From contig JAEMRG010000054.1 in assembly GCA_016463455.1 (NCBI GenBank), positions 1 to 10,350 of the forward strand: a stretch of DNA of 10,350 nt. Direction: 5' to 3'. The position numbers were made by a program, and so were the translations under genes. This DNA is from Rhodoferax sp. (lineage in GTDB: Bacteria; Pseudomonadota; Gammaproteobacteria; Burkholderiales; Burkholderiaceae_C). Under the pieces are notes generated by a model. That model did no database searches. It had not been told where the DNA came from and worked only from the letters and a program-made list of their open reading frames with translations. Positions 1-6,673 of this stretch are shown one piece after another (within the stretch, counting starts at the first letter, position 1; each line of letters starts with the position of its first letter).

Positions 1-317
1 GCGGCTTGCGCGGCGCCGGGCATGCCCATGGTGAAGTTCATGCCCTTTAAGGTTTCCATGGTCATTTTTTGCACTTCCAGCGCCTGGATGGTGGCGCTCA
101 GTGCCCGTGCGTTCTGGTCCAGCCAAAACTGCACATGCTTGAGCTCTTCGATGCGCTTTTCCAGGTCCTCGACCTTGAGGCTAGGCACCAGCCATTGCGC
201 CATATTGGGCAGGGACGATGGACTGCTATCGGCGCCACCGGCGGCTTTGGCCAGGTTTTGCAAAAAGTCAAAGCCGGGAACAAATTTGCCAAATCCTGCG
301 GTGTCTGAAGTGCTCAT
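1..317 (-). CDS. phaM: PhaM-type polyhydroxyalkanoate granule regulatory protein, 5' part (C-terminus off left edge)
   Basis: The reverse-strand frame from 317 to the edge gives 105 residues and stays open. The N-terminus has the block GFGKFVPGFDFLQNLAK (residues 8-24), a Gly/Ser-rich linker, then MAQWLVPSLKVEDLEKRI (39-56) running into a long charged amphipathic helix to about residue 92, likely a coiled coil. This is the pattern of PhaM, which in Cupriavidus binds polyhydroxybutyrate granules and DNA, activates the PHB synthase PhaC and helps distribute granules at division. The start fits: AGGAG lies eight bases upstream of ATG (in CAGGAGCCCTTCC-ATG). The Lys/Ala/Pro-rich DNA-binding tail expected of the family would lie beyond the left edge and cannot be checked. 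The gene is divergent from the SRAP gene across about 180 bases. Family assignment is firm; the exact role in this organism is inferred. Confidence 0.88.
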   Translation of the reverse strand, partial: MSTSDTAGFGKFVPGFDFLQNLAKAAGGADSSPSSLPNMAQWLVPSLKVEDLEKRIEELKHVQFWLDQNARALSATIQALEVQKMTMETLKGMNFTMGMPGAAQA

Positions 318-500
318 GGAAGGGCTCCTGGGTAGTGCCGTAAGCGCCATACGACGCGGCCCAAGCTTACCTGAAGCGCACTAGCAGCGCGCCCCGCAGG
401 CGCTCACTGCAAGGGCATCCATCGGCCCTAGTGTCACCAGCGCATGGCCTGATTCTCACCATGGGCCGCCGCAATCGCTGCCCGGCAGACAATGGCGCTT

Positions 501-1136
501 ATGTGCAGCCATTACCAAGGCATTCAGGGGCGCGAACGGTTTGAGCGCCATTTCGGCATCGCCCTGCCCGAGGACGCGGGGCAGGCCGATGTGTGGCCGG
601 GCTACCGGGCGCTGTTTATCCGCAACACGCCGCCGGGTACGGCCCCGGTTGCGGGACCTTGGCAGGCCCTCACCGGTTTATTCGGTCTGGTGCCGCAGTG
701 GTCTACCGACTTGCGCATAACGCGCCACACCTACAACGCGCGCAGTGAAACCGCCATGGAGAAACCCAGCTTTCGCGACGCCTGGCGGCGTGGCCAGCAT
801 TGCATCATTGCCGCCGAGGCCTTGTTCGAGCCGGACTGGCGCAGCGGGCGGGCGCTGGCAGCGCGCATTGGCAGCGCCGACGGTGCGCCGCTGGGTGTGG
901 CCGGTTTGTGGTCTTGCTGGCGTGCGCAGGAGCAGGAAATTTTTAGCTTCACTATGCTGACGGTGAACGCCGAAGACCATCCAGTCATGCGCCTGATGCA
1001 CAAACCGGGGGAGGAAAAGCGCATGGTGGTCGTGCTGCCACCGCAGCACTACGCAGACTGGCTGTCCATGCCAGCGCGCGATAGCCTGGCTTTTTTACAC
1101 GCCCAGCGCGAGCCCGATCGGCTGGTTCTGCGCTAA
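501..1136 (+). CDS. SRAP-family (YedK/HMCES-type) abasic-site DNA-protein crosslink protein
   Basis: This is a 211-residue protein, close to the usual length of about 220. SRAP proteins form a thiazolidine crosslink between an N-terminal cysteine and abasic sites in single-stranded DNA, shielding them during replication. The cysteine must be residue 2 so that Met removal exposes it. That decides the start: ATG at 501 gives M-C-S-H-Y, while the in-frame ATG at 492 would bury the cysteine at position 5. Other family residues are visible: the YNARSETA block (N79, R81, E83), a glutamate in AAEALFEPDW (E110, replacing the common GFYEW), and the active-site histidine in RLMHKPGEEKRM (H167). The N-terminal motif reads MCSHYQ rather than the classical MCGRY, so this is a divergent branch. 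There is no strong Shine-Dalgarno sequence. It converges on the membrane-protein gene with 21 bases between stop codons. The older label 'SOS response-associated peptidase' refers to the same family. Confidence 0.9.
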   Translation: MCSHYQGIQGRERFERHFGIALPEDAGQADVWPGYRALFIRNTPPGTAPVAGPWQALTGLFGLVPQWSTDLRITRHTYNARSETAMEKPSFRDAWRRGQHCIIAAEALFEPDWRSGRALAARIGSADGAPLGVAGLWSCWRAQEQEIFSFTMLTVNAEDHPVMRLMHKPGEEKRMVVVLPPQHYADWLSMPARDSLAFLHAQREPDRLVLR

Positions 1137-1157
1137 AGTTTGCCGGGCCGCAGGCGC

Positions 1158-1559
1158 TTAGATATCGGTGCTGCGGGAGTGGGCGGCGCGCAGTTCTTGG
1201 CGCACGCGCGGGTCCTGTAGTGCCAGTTCCCAGGCTGCTTGCTCATGGCGGGCCTGCGCGCGCGCTGCGAACCAGTTTTGTAGCGCCATGGCCGCCGCCA
1301 CGCTGGCAATTCGCAGCGGGCGGGCCAGCAAGGCCAAACCGGCAAACAGAGCCGACCACAGCAGGACCCAGGCCAATAACAAATGGCCCTCGGCCCAGTT
1401 GTCAATCAACTGTTCGGCAATGACCAGCAAAGCGGCCAACACGGCGGCCGACAAGAGGCCGGCCAGGGTTCGCGAAGCCTTGGCGGTCTGTTTTCTGGCG
1501 AGCATGCCTGGTGCGCGTGGCGCGCCGGACGGCAATAAAAATGGGGTGAAATAGGACAT
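1158..1559 (-). CDS. small two-helix membrane protein of unknown function
   Basis: The product has 133 residues. Its start is set by a good ribosome site, AAGGAG six bases before ATG at 1559. An ATG two bases further upstream is out of frame, and the longer in-frame extension has no support. Residues 1-30 are polar and basic (ARKQTAKASR). Two hydrophobic segments follow at about 31-48 (rich in Leu, Ala and Val) and 58-79 (HLLLAWVLLWSALFAGLALL), separated by a short acidic loop. The C-terminal 50 residues form a charged Ala/Gln/Arg/Glu-rich helix with LALQDPRVRQELRAAHSRS, probably cytoplasmic. I recognise no family. The gene is divergent from the LysR gene at 1682 and shares its upstream region, which holds a GATAC inverted repeat, so the LysR protein may control it. 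That link is inference from arrangement only. Confidence 0.75.
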   Translation of the reverse strand: MSYFTPFLLPSGAPRAPGMLARKQTAKASRTLAGLLSAAVLAALLVIAEQLIDNWAEGHLLLAWVLLWSALFAGLALLARPLRIASVAAAMALQNWFAARAQARHEQAAWELALQDPRVRQELRAAHSRSTDI

Positions 1560-1578
1560 ACATGGCTCCTTAAACGTC

Positions 1579-1599
1579 TTGTATCGGGTCGAGATACAA
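1579..1599. promoter_or_regulatory. perfect 7+7 inverted repeat, candidate LysR operator
   Basis: TTGTATC (1579-1585) and GATACAA (1593-1599) are perfect inverted arms around a 7-base spacer. A further GATAC occurs at 1613-1617, 20 bases (about two helical turns) from the GATAC at 1593-1597. The site lies between the divergent membrane-protein and LysR genes, where LysR proteins normally bind. It is not a textbook T-N11-A dyad: the symmetric pair at N11 is A/T, and T/A pairs fall at N9 and N13. The operator role is therefore plausible but unproven. Confidence 0.4.
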
Positions 1600-1622
1600 C
1601 GCACATGGGGGCGATACTAGGG

Positions 1623-1651
1623 TTTACACTAATACGAGTCCACTTTATTTT
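1623..1651 (+). promoter_or_regulatory. candidate sigma70 promoter for the LysR gene
   Basis: TTTACA (1623-1628, five of six matches to the -35 consensus) is followed after 17 bases by TATTTT (1646-1651, four of six). Transcription would begin about 23 bases before the ATG at 1682. The stretch 1640-1681 is A+T-rich in contrast to its surroundings. The LysR start has no clear Shine-Dalgarno sequence, which fits a short leader. Confidence 0.35.
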
Positions 1652-1681
1652 TTTGATTCCATACATTCATACAATCTATTT

Positions 1682-2650
1682 ATGGCCCTGCCCGTTCCGC
1701 AACTGCGCAACTTCGACCTGAACCTGCTCAAAATCTTTGACGTGGTGATGGCCGAGCGCAGCCTGACACGGGCCGCCCAGGTGCTGTCGCTCACCCAGCC
1801 GGCGGTGAGCAATGCCTTGCGCCGCCTGCGCGAGGCACTGGGCGACGAGGTGCTGGTACGTCGGGGGCGCGGCTTAGAGGCCACGCCCAAGGCCTTGCTG
1901 CTATGGCCACAGGTGCGCGAGACGCTGGCGCGCTTGCAAAACGCATTGGCGCCGCAGCCGTTTTCGCCTGCCGATACGGTATGTAGCTTTGTGCTGACCA
2001 TGGCCGACGCCACCGCGTCACAGCTGATGCCAGGCTTGGTGCAGGGCTTGCTGCGGCAAGCGCCGGGCGTGTCTTTGCGCTCCGTCCCCCTGACCACGCG
2101 TGACCCTCGGCGTATGCTGGAAGAAGGCGAGGTGGACCTGGCGGTGGGCCATTTCCCTGCCGCTCTTGCCGCCATCGCGCAGCAACGGCAAAACGGGCAG
2201 GTCGTGCGCTTTGGCCAGCAAAGGCTTTTTTCCAGTGACTATGTATGCGTGATGCGCAGCGACCATGTGCTGGCCGGCGCACCGCTGAGCCTGGATGCGT
2301 TTTGCCAGGCCCAGCATGTGCTGGTGAGTTTTTCGGGGCGCGCTTACGGGCTGATTGATGAAGCGCTGGCCTCGGTCAACCGCTCGCGCCGCGTGGTGCT
2401 GACGGTGAACCAGTTTTTCACTACCGGCAGCGTGGTGGCGCAATCGGATTTGCTGGCCGTGCTGCCACGCCATTTTGTGCAAGTCACCGGCTATGCGCCG
2501 CAGCTGGTAGTGCATGAATTGCCATTTGATGTGCCCCCAATTCAGGTCGATGCGCTCTGGCACCAGCGCCATGATGCGGACAGTGCGCAAAGCTGGTTGC
2601 GCGCCCAGGTACATGCGGTGGCGCAGGCTGTGCCCAGGAGCGCCGAGTGA
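1682..2650 (+). CDS. LysR-family transcriptional regulator
   Basis: The protein has 322 residues, a typical LysR length. The winged helix-turn-helix occupies about residues 8-67: FDLNLLKIFDVVMAERSLTRAA, then SLTQPAVSNALRRLREALGD and the wing region DEVLVRRGRGLEATPKA. The rest (about 95-315) is a periplasmic-binding-protein-like effector domain, with VDLAVGHFP and DYVCVMRSDHVLAG matching the usual sequence positions. The N-terminal style FDLNLL...TRAAQ resembles the NahR/NodD/LinR branch, whose ligands are often aromatic or plant-derived, but the ligand here cannot be read. The stop codon overlaps the GTG start of the metallophosphoesterase in GTGA, so the two are probably cotranscribed and translationally coupled. 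The gene also stands divergent from the small membrane-protein gene, its other likely target. No ribosome site is evident. Confidence 0.92.
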   Translation: MALPVPQLRNFDLNLLKIFDVVMAERSLTRAAQVLSLTQPAVSNALRRLREALGDEVLVRRGRGLEATPKALLLWPQVRETLARLQNALAPQPFSPADTVCSFVLTMADATASQLMPGLVQGLLRQAPGVSLRSVPLTTRDPRRMLEEGEVDLAVGHFPAALAAIAQQRQNGQVVRFGQQRLFSSDYVCVMRSDHVLAGAPLSLDAFCQAQHVLVSFSGRAYGLIDEALASVNRSRRVVLTVNQFFTTGSVVAQSDLLAVLPRHFVQVTGYAPQLVVHELPFDVPPIQVDALWHQRHDADSAQSWLRAQVHAVAQAVPRSAE

Positions 2651-3468
2651 AGCTGCAATTGCTCTCCGACCTGCATCTGGAATCGCAGCCCGATTTTGCG
2701 CCGCGTCCAGCCCCTGAGGCGGATTTTTTGGTGCTGGCCGGGGACATTGGCTCCTACCAAACCGGCTCCAAATTGCAGGATGCAGATTTCGGCCTGGCGC
2801 GGTTTTCTCCGCTGCACGGATGGCCGGTACCGGTGTATTTTGTGCCGGGCAACCATGAGTACGACACGCTCGATATGGATGCTGGCCAGGCGCGATTGCG
2901 CGAGACCTGTGCGCGCCTGGGTATTAGCTGGCTGGACCGCCAGTTGCTTACGCTGCCAGGCCGAAGTGCCGATGGCCAGGCATTACGTATGCTGGGCACT
3001 ACCCTATGGACAGACTTCGATGCACTTGCCGCACAAGAGGGCGGCGCACCCGACCCCAAGGCGCGCGAAAAAGCCTTTCGCGCCGCCGACTACTACCTCA
3101 AAAAAACCGGCACGCAGCGCCATGGCCTGCCTTTTCTGTCCGAAGCGGTGCGCGCAGAAGGCCTGCAATGCCAAGCCTGGTTACGCCATGCATTAAGCCA
3201 AGCCTTTGAGGGCAAAACCATCGTGGTGACGCACTTTGCGCCCAGCCTGCACAGCGCCGACCCGCGCTATGGCCGGGTACCCGGCACCGCCGGTTTTTGC
3301 AATGCGCTGGATGACTTGCTACCGCAGGCCGCACTCTGGTTGCACGGGCATTTGCACCTTGCGCAAGACTATGTACACCGCGGTTGCCGGGTAGTCGCCA
3401 ATCCCCTGGGTTATGCCCGCAAAAAAGAGCAGGCCCAATTTCGCGCCCAAGCGGTGATTGAAATTTAG
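2647..3468 (+). CDS. calcineurin-like metallophosphoesterase
   Basis: The product has 273 residues and starts at GTG inside the LysR stop (overlap GTGA, 2647-2650). All the metal-binding motifs of the calcineurin-like superfamily are present in order: SDLHLE (D8, H10), LAGDIG (D33), VPGNHEYD (N69, H70), VVTHFAP (H196) and LHGHLH (H233, H235, H237). These bind the dinuclear metal centre that hydrolyses phosphomono- or diesters. No signal peptide or membrane segment is visible, so it should be cytoplasmic. The substrate is not deducible: nucleotides, cyclic nucleotides, nucleic acid ends and phosphodiesters are all used within this superfamily. The C-terminus overlaps the convergent TetR stop by four bases. 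Coupling to a LysR gene suggests its production is linked to that regulator. Confidence 0.88.
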   Translation: MKLQLLSDLHLESQPDFAPRPAPEADFLVLAGDIGSYQTGSKLQDADFGLARFSPLHGWPVPVYFVPGNHEYDTLDMDAGQARLRETCARLGISWLDRQLLTLPGRSADGQALRMLGTTLWTDFDALAAQEGGAPDPKAREKAFRAADYYLKKTGTQRHGLPFLSEAVRAEGLQCQAWLRHALSQAFEGKTIVVTHFAPSLHSADPRYGRVPGTAGFCNALDDLLPQAALWLHGHLHLAQDYVHRGCRVVANPLGYARKKEQAQFRAQAVIEI

Positions 3469-4079
3469 CGGGCGGCTAAGCCATCGAAGCAGGTGCTCAT
3501 GACCAGGTCGATGATTTGCGCGTCATTGTGCTGGCCGCCCATTTTTAAGAATTCCAGCACCGGGTCGCAGGCGCGGGCGTACAAGGTGTAGAGCACGGCA
3601 ATCGGCGGCAGACTGGATTGCAAATGGCCTTGCGCTTGCGCCTCTTCAATCCAGGCGCCCAGGCGGTCGCTGACTTCAATCAAGCCATCCATGTACTGCG
3701 CATTGGCCATGAGCTTGGCGCGCAGTGTGGAATTGCGACTGGGCAGGGAGGGCATCTGGCCGAGCAATTGCAGCTCCATGGTCCAGCGCGCTACCGCCCG
3801 CAATTGCGCCATGGCGCTTTGCACCGGCAGTTCGCGCAAGTAGTCTTGGGCTCTTTGCATGAGCTTGACCATGGCCGCCGCCGCCAGGTCTTCTTTGCTG
3901 GGGAAATGCTTGTACAAGCTGGCCTTGGCAATGCCCACGGTGGCAGCGACTTCATCCACCGTCATAGCCTCAAAACCTTTTTGCGCCAGCAGTGCGCTGG
4001 CGGTCTGGATGATGGCGTCCTCGCGCGCCTGTAGCATCTGGGTTTTGAAGGACACTTTGGGCAGCGATTTGGAAGGCAT
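3465..4079 (-). CDS. TetR/AcrR-family transcriptional regulator
   Basis: This is a 204-residue protein, typical for TetR. After a basic N-terminal tail, helix 1 begins near residue 18 (AREDAIIQTASALLAQKGFEAM). The helix-turn-helix is MTVDEVAATVGIAKASLYKHF (about 39-59), followed by PSKEDLAAAAM (60-70), the standard TetR junction. The remaining 130 or so residues are the variable ligand and dimerisation domain, with no recognisable ligand class. The start at 4079 has only a weak purine run close to the ATG; the Met at 4037 would still keep the HTH but is no better supported. The gene is divergent from dadA, so by common TetR arrangement it may repress dadA, itself, or both. It converges with the metallophosphoesterase (4-base overlap of the ends). 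Confidence 0.9.
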   Translation of the reverse strand: MPSKSLPKVSFKTQMLQAREDAIIQTASALLAQKGFEAMTVDEVAATVGIAKASLYKHFPSKEDLAAAAMVKLMQRAQDYLRELPVQSAMAQLRAVARWTMELQLLGQMPSLPSRNSTLRAKLMANAQYMDGLIEVSDRLGAWIEEAQAQGHLQSSLPPIAVLYTLYARACDPVLEFLKMGGQHNDAQIIDLVMSTCFDGLAAR

Positions 4080-4211
4080 GCCTGAATTTTAGCCTTTGGG
4101 TTGTTTTGTATTCGATTCGGGCCAATTTGCGACTGCGCGGTTCAATTGATGGCCTAATTTATCTGCGCCCATTTTCCGCATCCCTGGCGGGTGTACACAA
4201 GGGGATTTGTT
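4080..4211. promoter_or_regulatory. divergent intergenic region between tetR-type gene and dadA
   Basis: This 132-base region must hold both promoters. An 8-base perfect palindrome GTGTACAC lies at 4191-4198, just before the dadA ribosome site AAGGGG (4199-4204, seven bases from the ATG). I found no convincing -35/-10 pair in either direction. The palindrome is short and could be chance, but its place next to the translation start of a gene facing a TetR gene makes it a candidate operator. Confidence 0.3.
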
Positions 4212-5552
4212 ATGCATATTGTTGTGGTGGGTGCCGGCATCATCGGCACCAGCACTGCCTGGTACCTGGCCGCGCGCGGCCACCGTGTCACGGTGCTAGA
4301 GCGACAGGCCGATGCAGCGCTGGAAACCAGTTTTGCCAACGCCGGGCAGATTTCGGTCAGCCACTGCGAACCCTGGGCGCACCGCGATGCGCCCCTGAAA
4401 GCGCTCAAGTGGATGTTTAGCAAAGAAGCGCCGCTATTGTTTAGGCCGCAGTGGCCACTGGGCGAAGGCTGGCAGCAATACCGCTGGAGTTTGCGCTTTC
4501 TGGCCGAATGCAACGATGCGGCTTTCCACCGTAACGTGGGCCACATCGTGGCCTTGGGCGCATACAGCCATGTGGCGCTCAAAGAACTGGTGGCGCAAAC
4601 CGGTATTGACTACCACCGCTTGGAGCGCGGCATCTCGCATTTTTTTGCTACCCAAGCCGCTTTTGACGGCGCCTGCGAACTGGCCCGCTTGATGCAACAG
4701 TTTGGCGTGCAACGCAAGGTCATCAGCAAGGCCGAGTTATTGCGCCTGGAGCCTAGCCTGGCGCCCTTTGGCGAGCATATTGTGGGCGCCACGTTTACCG
4801 CCAGCGATGAGTCGGGTGATGCGCGCGTATTTACCCAGGCCTTGGCACGCGATGGCGCGGCACGCGGCGTAGAGTTTTTGTTTTCGCACCGGCTAGAGGG
4901 GCTGGAGGTGACGGGCGCCACGGTGCGCGGGGTGCGTGTGCGCCCGCTGGCAAATGAGGGCGCACCTAGCGCAGTGGACACAGCAGGCGCAGGCGGCAGT
5001 GTGCGCACGCTAGCTGCCGATGCGGTAGTGGTCGCCTGCGGCTCCTTTAGCGCGCCCTTGCTGCGCCGCGTGGGCGTGGACTTGCCGATTTACCCGGGCA
5101 AAGGCTATAGCGCCACCTTCCCGATAGTGCGGCCCGAGCGGGCGCCTTCGGTATCGGTGATCGACGACTCGCGCAAGATTGCCATCACCCGCCTGGGCGA
5201 CCAGATCCGGGTGGCCGGCACGATCGAGGTGGGCGGCTACGACCTCGGCCTTGACAGCCCGGTGTCCCAAGCGCGTTGCCAGATGCTGGCGCGCCGGGTG
5301 GAGGAAATCTGGCCCGGCATGTGCGACACCCGTTTGCCCCATGAAGGGGGTAATCCGCAGTTCTGGGCCGGTCTGCGCCCGGCCACGCCGACCAATATTC
5401 CGTATATCGGCCAAACGCCTGTGCGCGGCCTGTGGGTCAACGCCGGCCACGGCACCTTGGGCTGGACGCACGGGGCCGGATCGGGCAAGGCCCTGGCCGC
5501 GCGCATGGACGGCGAAAACCCGATTGCGGGCTTTCCTTTTTGCGGCGCTTAG
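4212..5552 (+). CDS. dadA: DadA-type D-amino-acid dehydrogenase (FAD-dependent)
   Basis: The product has 446 residues. It starts at ATG 4212, chosen because AAGGGG lies seven bases upstream and the FAD-binding fold begins at once (HIVVVGAGIIGTSTAWYLA, glycines at 7, 9 and 12). A GTG at 4191 would add seven unsupported residues. Signature DadA blocks follow: LETSFANAGQIS (37-48), PLKALKWMF (61-69), GHIVGATFTASDESGDA-like substrate-domain sequence near 188-204, and near the C-terminus FWAGLRPATPTNIPYIG (384-400) and NAGHGTLGWTHGAGSG (410-425). DadA oxidises D-amino acids, classically D-alanine, to 2-oxo acids and ammonia and passes electrons to the respiratory chain at the inner membrane. Two departures are visible. 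After NAGQIS the usual PGYAAPW is VSHCEPW, and residues 245-267 form an Ala/Gly-rich loop that looks like an insertion. Substrate range may differ from D-alanine. No dadX-type racemase is nearby. Confidence 0.85.
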   Translation: MHIVVVGAGIIGTSTAWYLAARGHRVTVLERQADAALETSFANAGQISVSHCEPWAHRDAPLKALKWMFSKEAPLLFRPQWPLGEGWQQYRWSLRFLAECNDAAFHRNVGHIVALGAYSHVALKELVAQTGIDYHRLERGISHFFATQAAFDGACELARLMQQFGVQRKVISKAELLRLEPSLAPFGEHIVGATFTASDESGDARVFTQALARDGAARGVEFLFSHRLEGLEVTGATVRGVRVRPLANEGAPSAVDTAGAGGSVRTLAADAVVVACGSFSAPLLRRVGVDLPIYPGKGYSATFPIVRPERAPSVSVIDDSRKIAITRLGDQIRVAGTIEVGGYDLGLDSPVSQARCQMLARRVEEIWPGMCDTRLPHEGGNPQFWAGLRPATPTNIPYIGQTPVRGLWVNAGHGTLGWTHGAGSGKALAARMDGENPIAGFPFCGA

Positions 5553-5576
5553 GAAATCGGGCTTAGCCTCTGCGCG

Positions 5577-6512
5577 CTACGAGGCCGCGTGCGACTGCTC
5601 TAGGCATTGCAAGAAGGCACGGGTGGCGCGCGAGGCTTGCGGTGAGCGGCGGGTGATGGCGAAGAACTCGCAGTCGTAAAAAAACACATCCGGCAAGACG
5701 GCCTGCATCTGGCCTTGCTGCACAAAGCTTTGCGCATAGTGCTCGGGCAAAAAGCCGACAAAGCGGCCTGACAAAATCAGGGTGGCAATCGACTCCTGGT
5801 CAAAACCGGTGGCGCTGCGCGTCAGGCGCAATTGCTGGCTGAGCTGCAAATTGGGCGAGTGGTACCCCAGGCCGGCAAATGGCAGCGCGCGCAGCGCGTC
5901 CCAATCCAAGCTGCTGTGCACGCTGCCAAACAAGGCATGGCCGGGGCCGCAGTACAAGCACATATGCTCATCAAACAAGCGCGCATAGTGCAAGGTGCTG
6001 GAGGTGCGGTGGCCGGGAATGATGCCCAGGTGAAACTGGCCGTCGAGCACGCCGCGCTCTATGGCATTGAGCGTGGCCACATGCAGATTGAGCGCCACGT
6101 CCGGCGCCAGCGCGTGAAAGCGTGCTATGGCCTGCGCCAGGCGGGCCTTGGGGTTGCTGGCAGTTTTGTCAAACACCGCTATCTGCAACTGGCCGCCCAT
6201 GCGCTGGTGAATCTCATCGACGCTGCTGCGAAACGCGTCGGTAGCGGCCAGCAATTGGGTGGTTTGCGCGTAAATTTTTTGGCCCTCCGGCGTCAAAGCA
6301 AAGCCGGCTCGCCCACGGCGGCACAGGCGCAAACCCAGGCGGGTTTCCAGGTCTTTAATATGGCGGCTGATGGTGGAGCTGCCGATATTGAGCTCTAGTT
6401 CGGCAGCGGCCATGCCACCGCAGTCGGCCACCACCCGGAACACGCGCAGCAAGCGCAAGTCGATGTCGCTGAGCTGACCTAGCGCCGGGCGTGAAGTTGG
6501 GATTGCTTTCAT
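5577..6512 (-). CDS. LysR-family regulator, likely controlling the omega-amino-acid aminotransferase/mmsA genes
   Basis: The product has 311 residues from ATG 6512; a longer frame to 6569 has no better start signal. The winged HTH spans about residues 15-75: LSDIDLRLLRVFRVVADCGGMAAAELEL, then NIGSSTISRHIKDLETRLGLRLCRRGRAGFALT. The remaining part is a standard LysR effector domain, with blocks such as LQIAVFDKTASNPKARLAQAI and GQFHLGIIPGH. The gene is divergent from the aminotransferase at 6674, the classic LysR activator/target layout, and converges on dadA with 24 bases between the stops. The ligand is probably the pathway substrate or an intermediate (beta-alanine or another omega-amino acid), by inference. 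There is no recognisable Shine-Dalgarno sequence before 6512. Confidence 0.9.
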   Translation of the reverse strand: MKAIPTSRPALGQLSDIDLRLLRVFRVVADCGGMAAAELELNIGSSTISRHIKDLETRLGLRLCRRGRAGFALTPEGQKIYAQTTQLLAATDAFRSSVDEIHQRMGGQLQIAVFDKTASNPKARLAQAIARFHALAPDVALNLHVATLNAIERGVLDGQFHLGIIPGHRTSSTLHYARLFDEHMCLYCGPGHALFGSVHSSLDWDALRALPFAGLGYHSPNLQLSQQLRLTRSATGFDQESIATLILSGRFVGFLPEHYAQSFVQQGQMQAVLPDVFFYDCEFFAITRRSPQASRATRAFLQCLEQSHAAS

Positions 6513-6543
6513 AAAAAGACAAGTAAATAGCGATAATTGTGAC

Positions 6544-6571
6544 TTTATAAGAGTAACAGAGCAAGCCACAA
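6544..6571 (-). promoter_or_regulatory. candidate promoter for the divergent LysR gene
   Basis: Read on the minus strand, TTGTGG (6566-6571; TTG plus weak remainder) is followed after 16 bases by TATAAA (6544-6549, five of six). Transcription would begin near 6537, about 25 bases before the LysR ATG. The same stretch carries ATTGTG (6536-6541) and CACAAT (6567-6572) as distant inverted arms flanking the promoter, a possible but weak regulator site. No clear promoter for the aminotransferase was found in 6513-6673. Confidence 0.3.
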
Positions 6572-6673
6572 TGGCCTGTCACTCGCTGATGAACGCGTCT
6601 TTTTCGGCAAATGCGGTGCAGCGAGCTAGGCCGCAGCCGATTTTTGTCAACCTCTAACATCCAGGAGACTGCC

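Noticed and set aside
22..384. plus-strand frame over the left edge
   Set aside because: It is antisense to phaM, whose conserved N-terminal motif and ribosome site support the minus strand.
318..500. tRNA or small RNA gene in the phaM-SRAP gap
   Set aside because: I found no T-loop (GGTTCGA-type) or cloverleaf pairing, and no promoter-terminator pair that would support a small RNA.
1561..1563. alternative ATG (minus strand) for the membrane-protein gene
   Set aside because: It is out of frame with the coding sequence. The ATG at 1557-1559 is in frame and correctly spaced from AAGGAG.
2018..2614. 198-codon open frame on the minus strand within the LysR gene
   Set aside because: It has no domain and no ribosome site, and is fully covered by the well-supported LysR gene.
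5179..5679. 166-codon plus-strand frame overlapping the end of dadA and the end of the second LysR gene
   Set aside because: It is out of frame with dadA, and its sequence is Arg/Pro/Ala-rich as expected of a shifted G+C-rich frame. It has no start signal.
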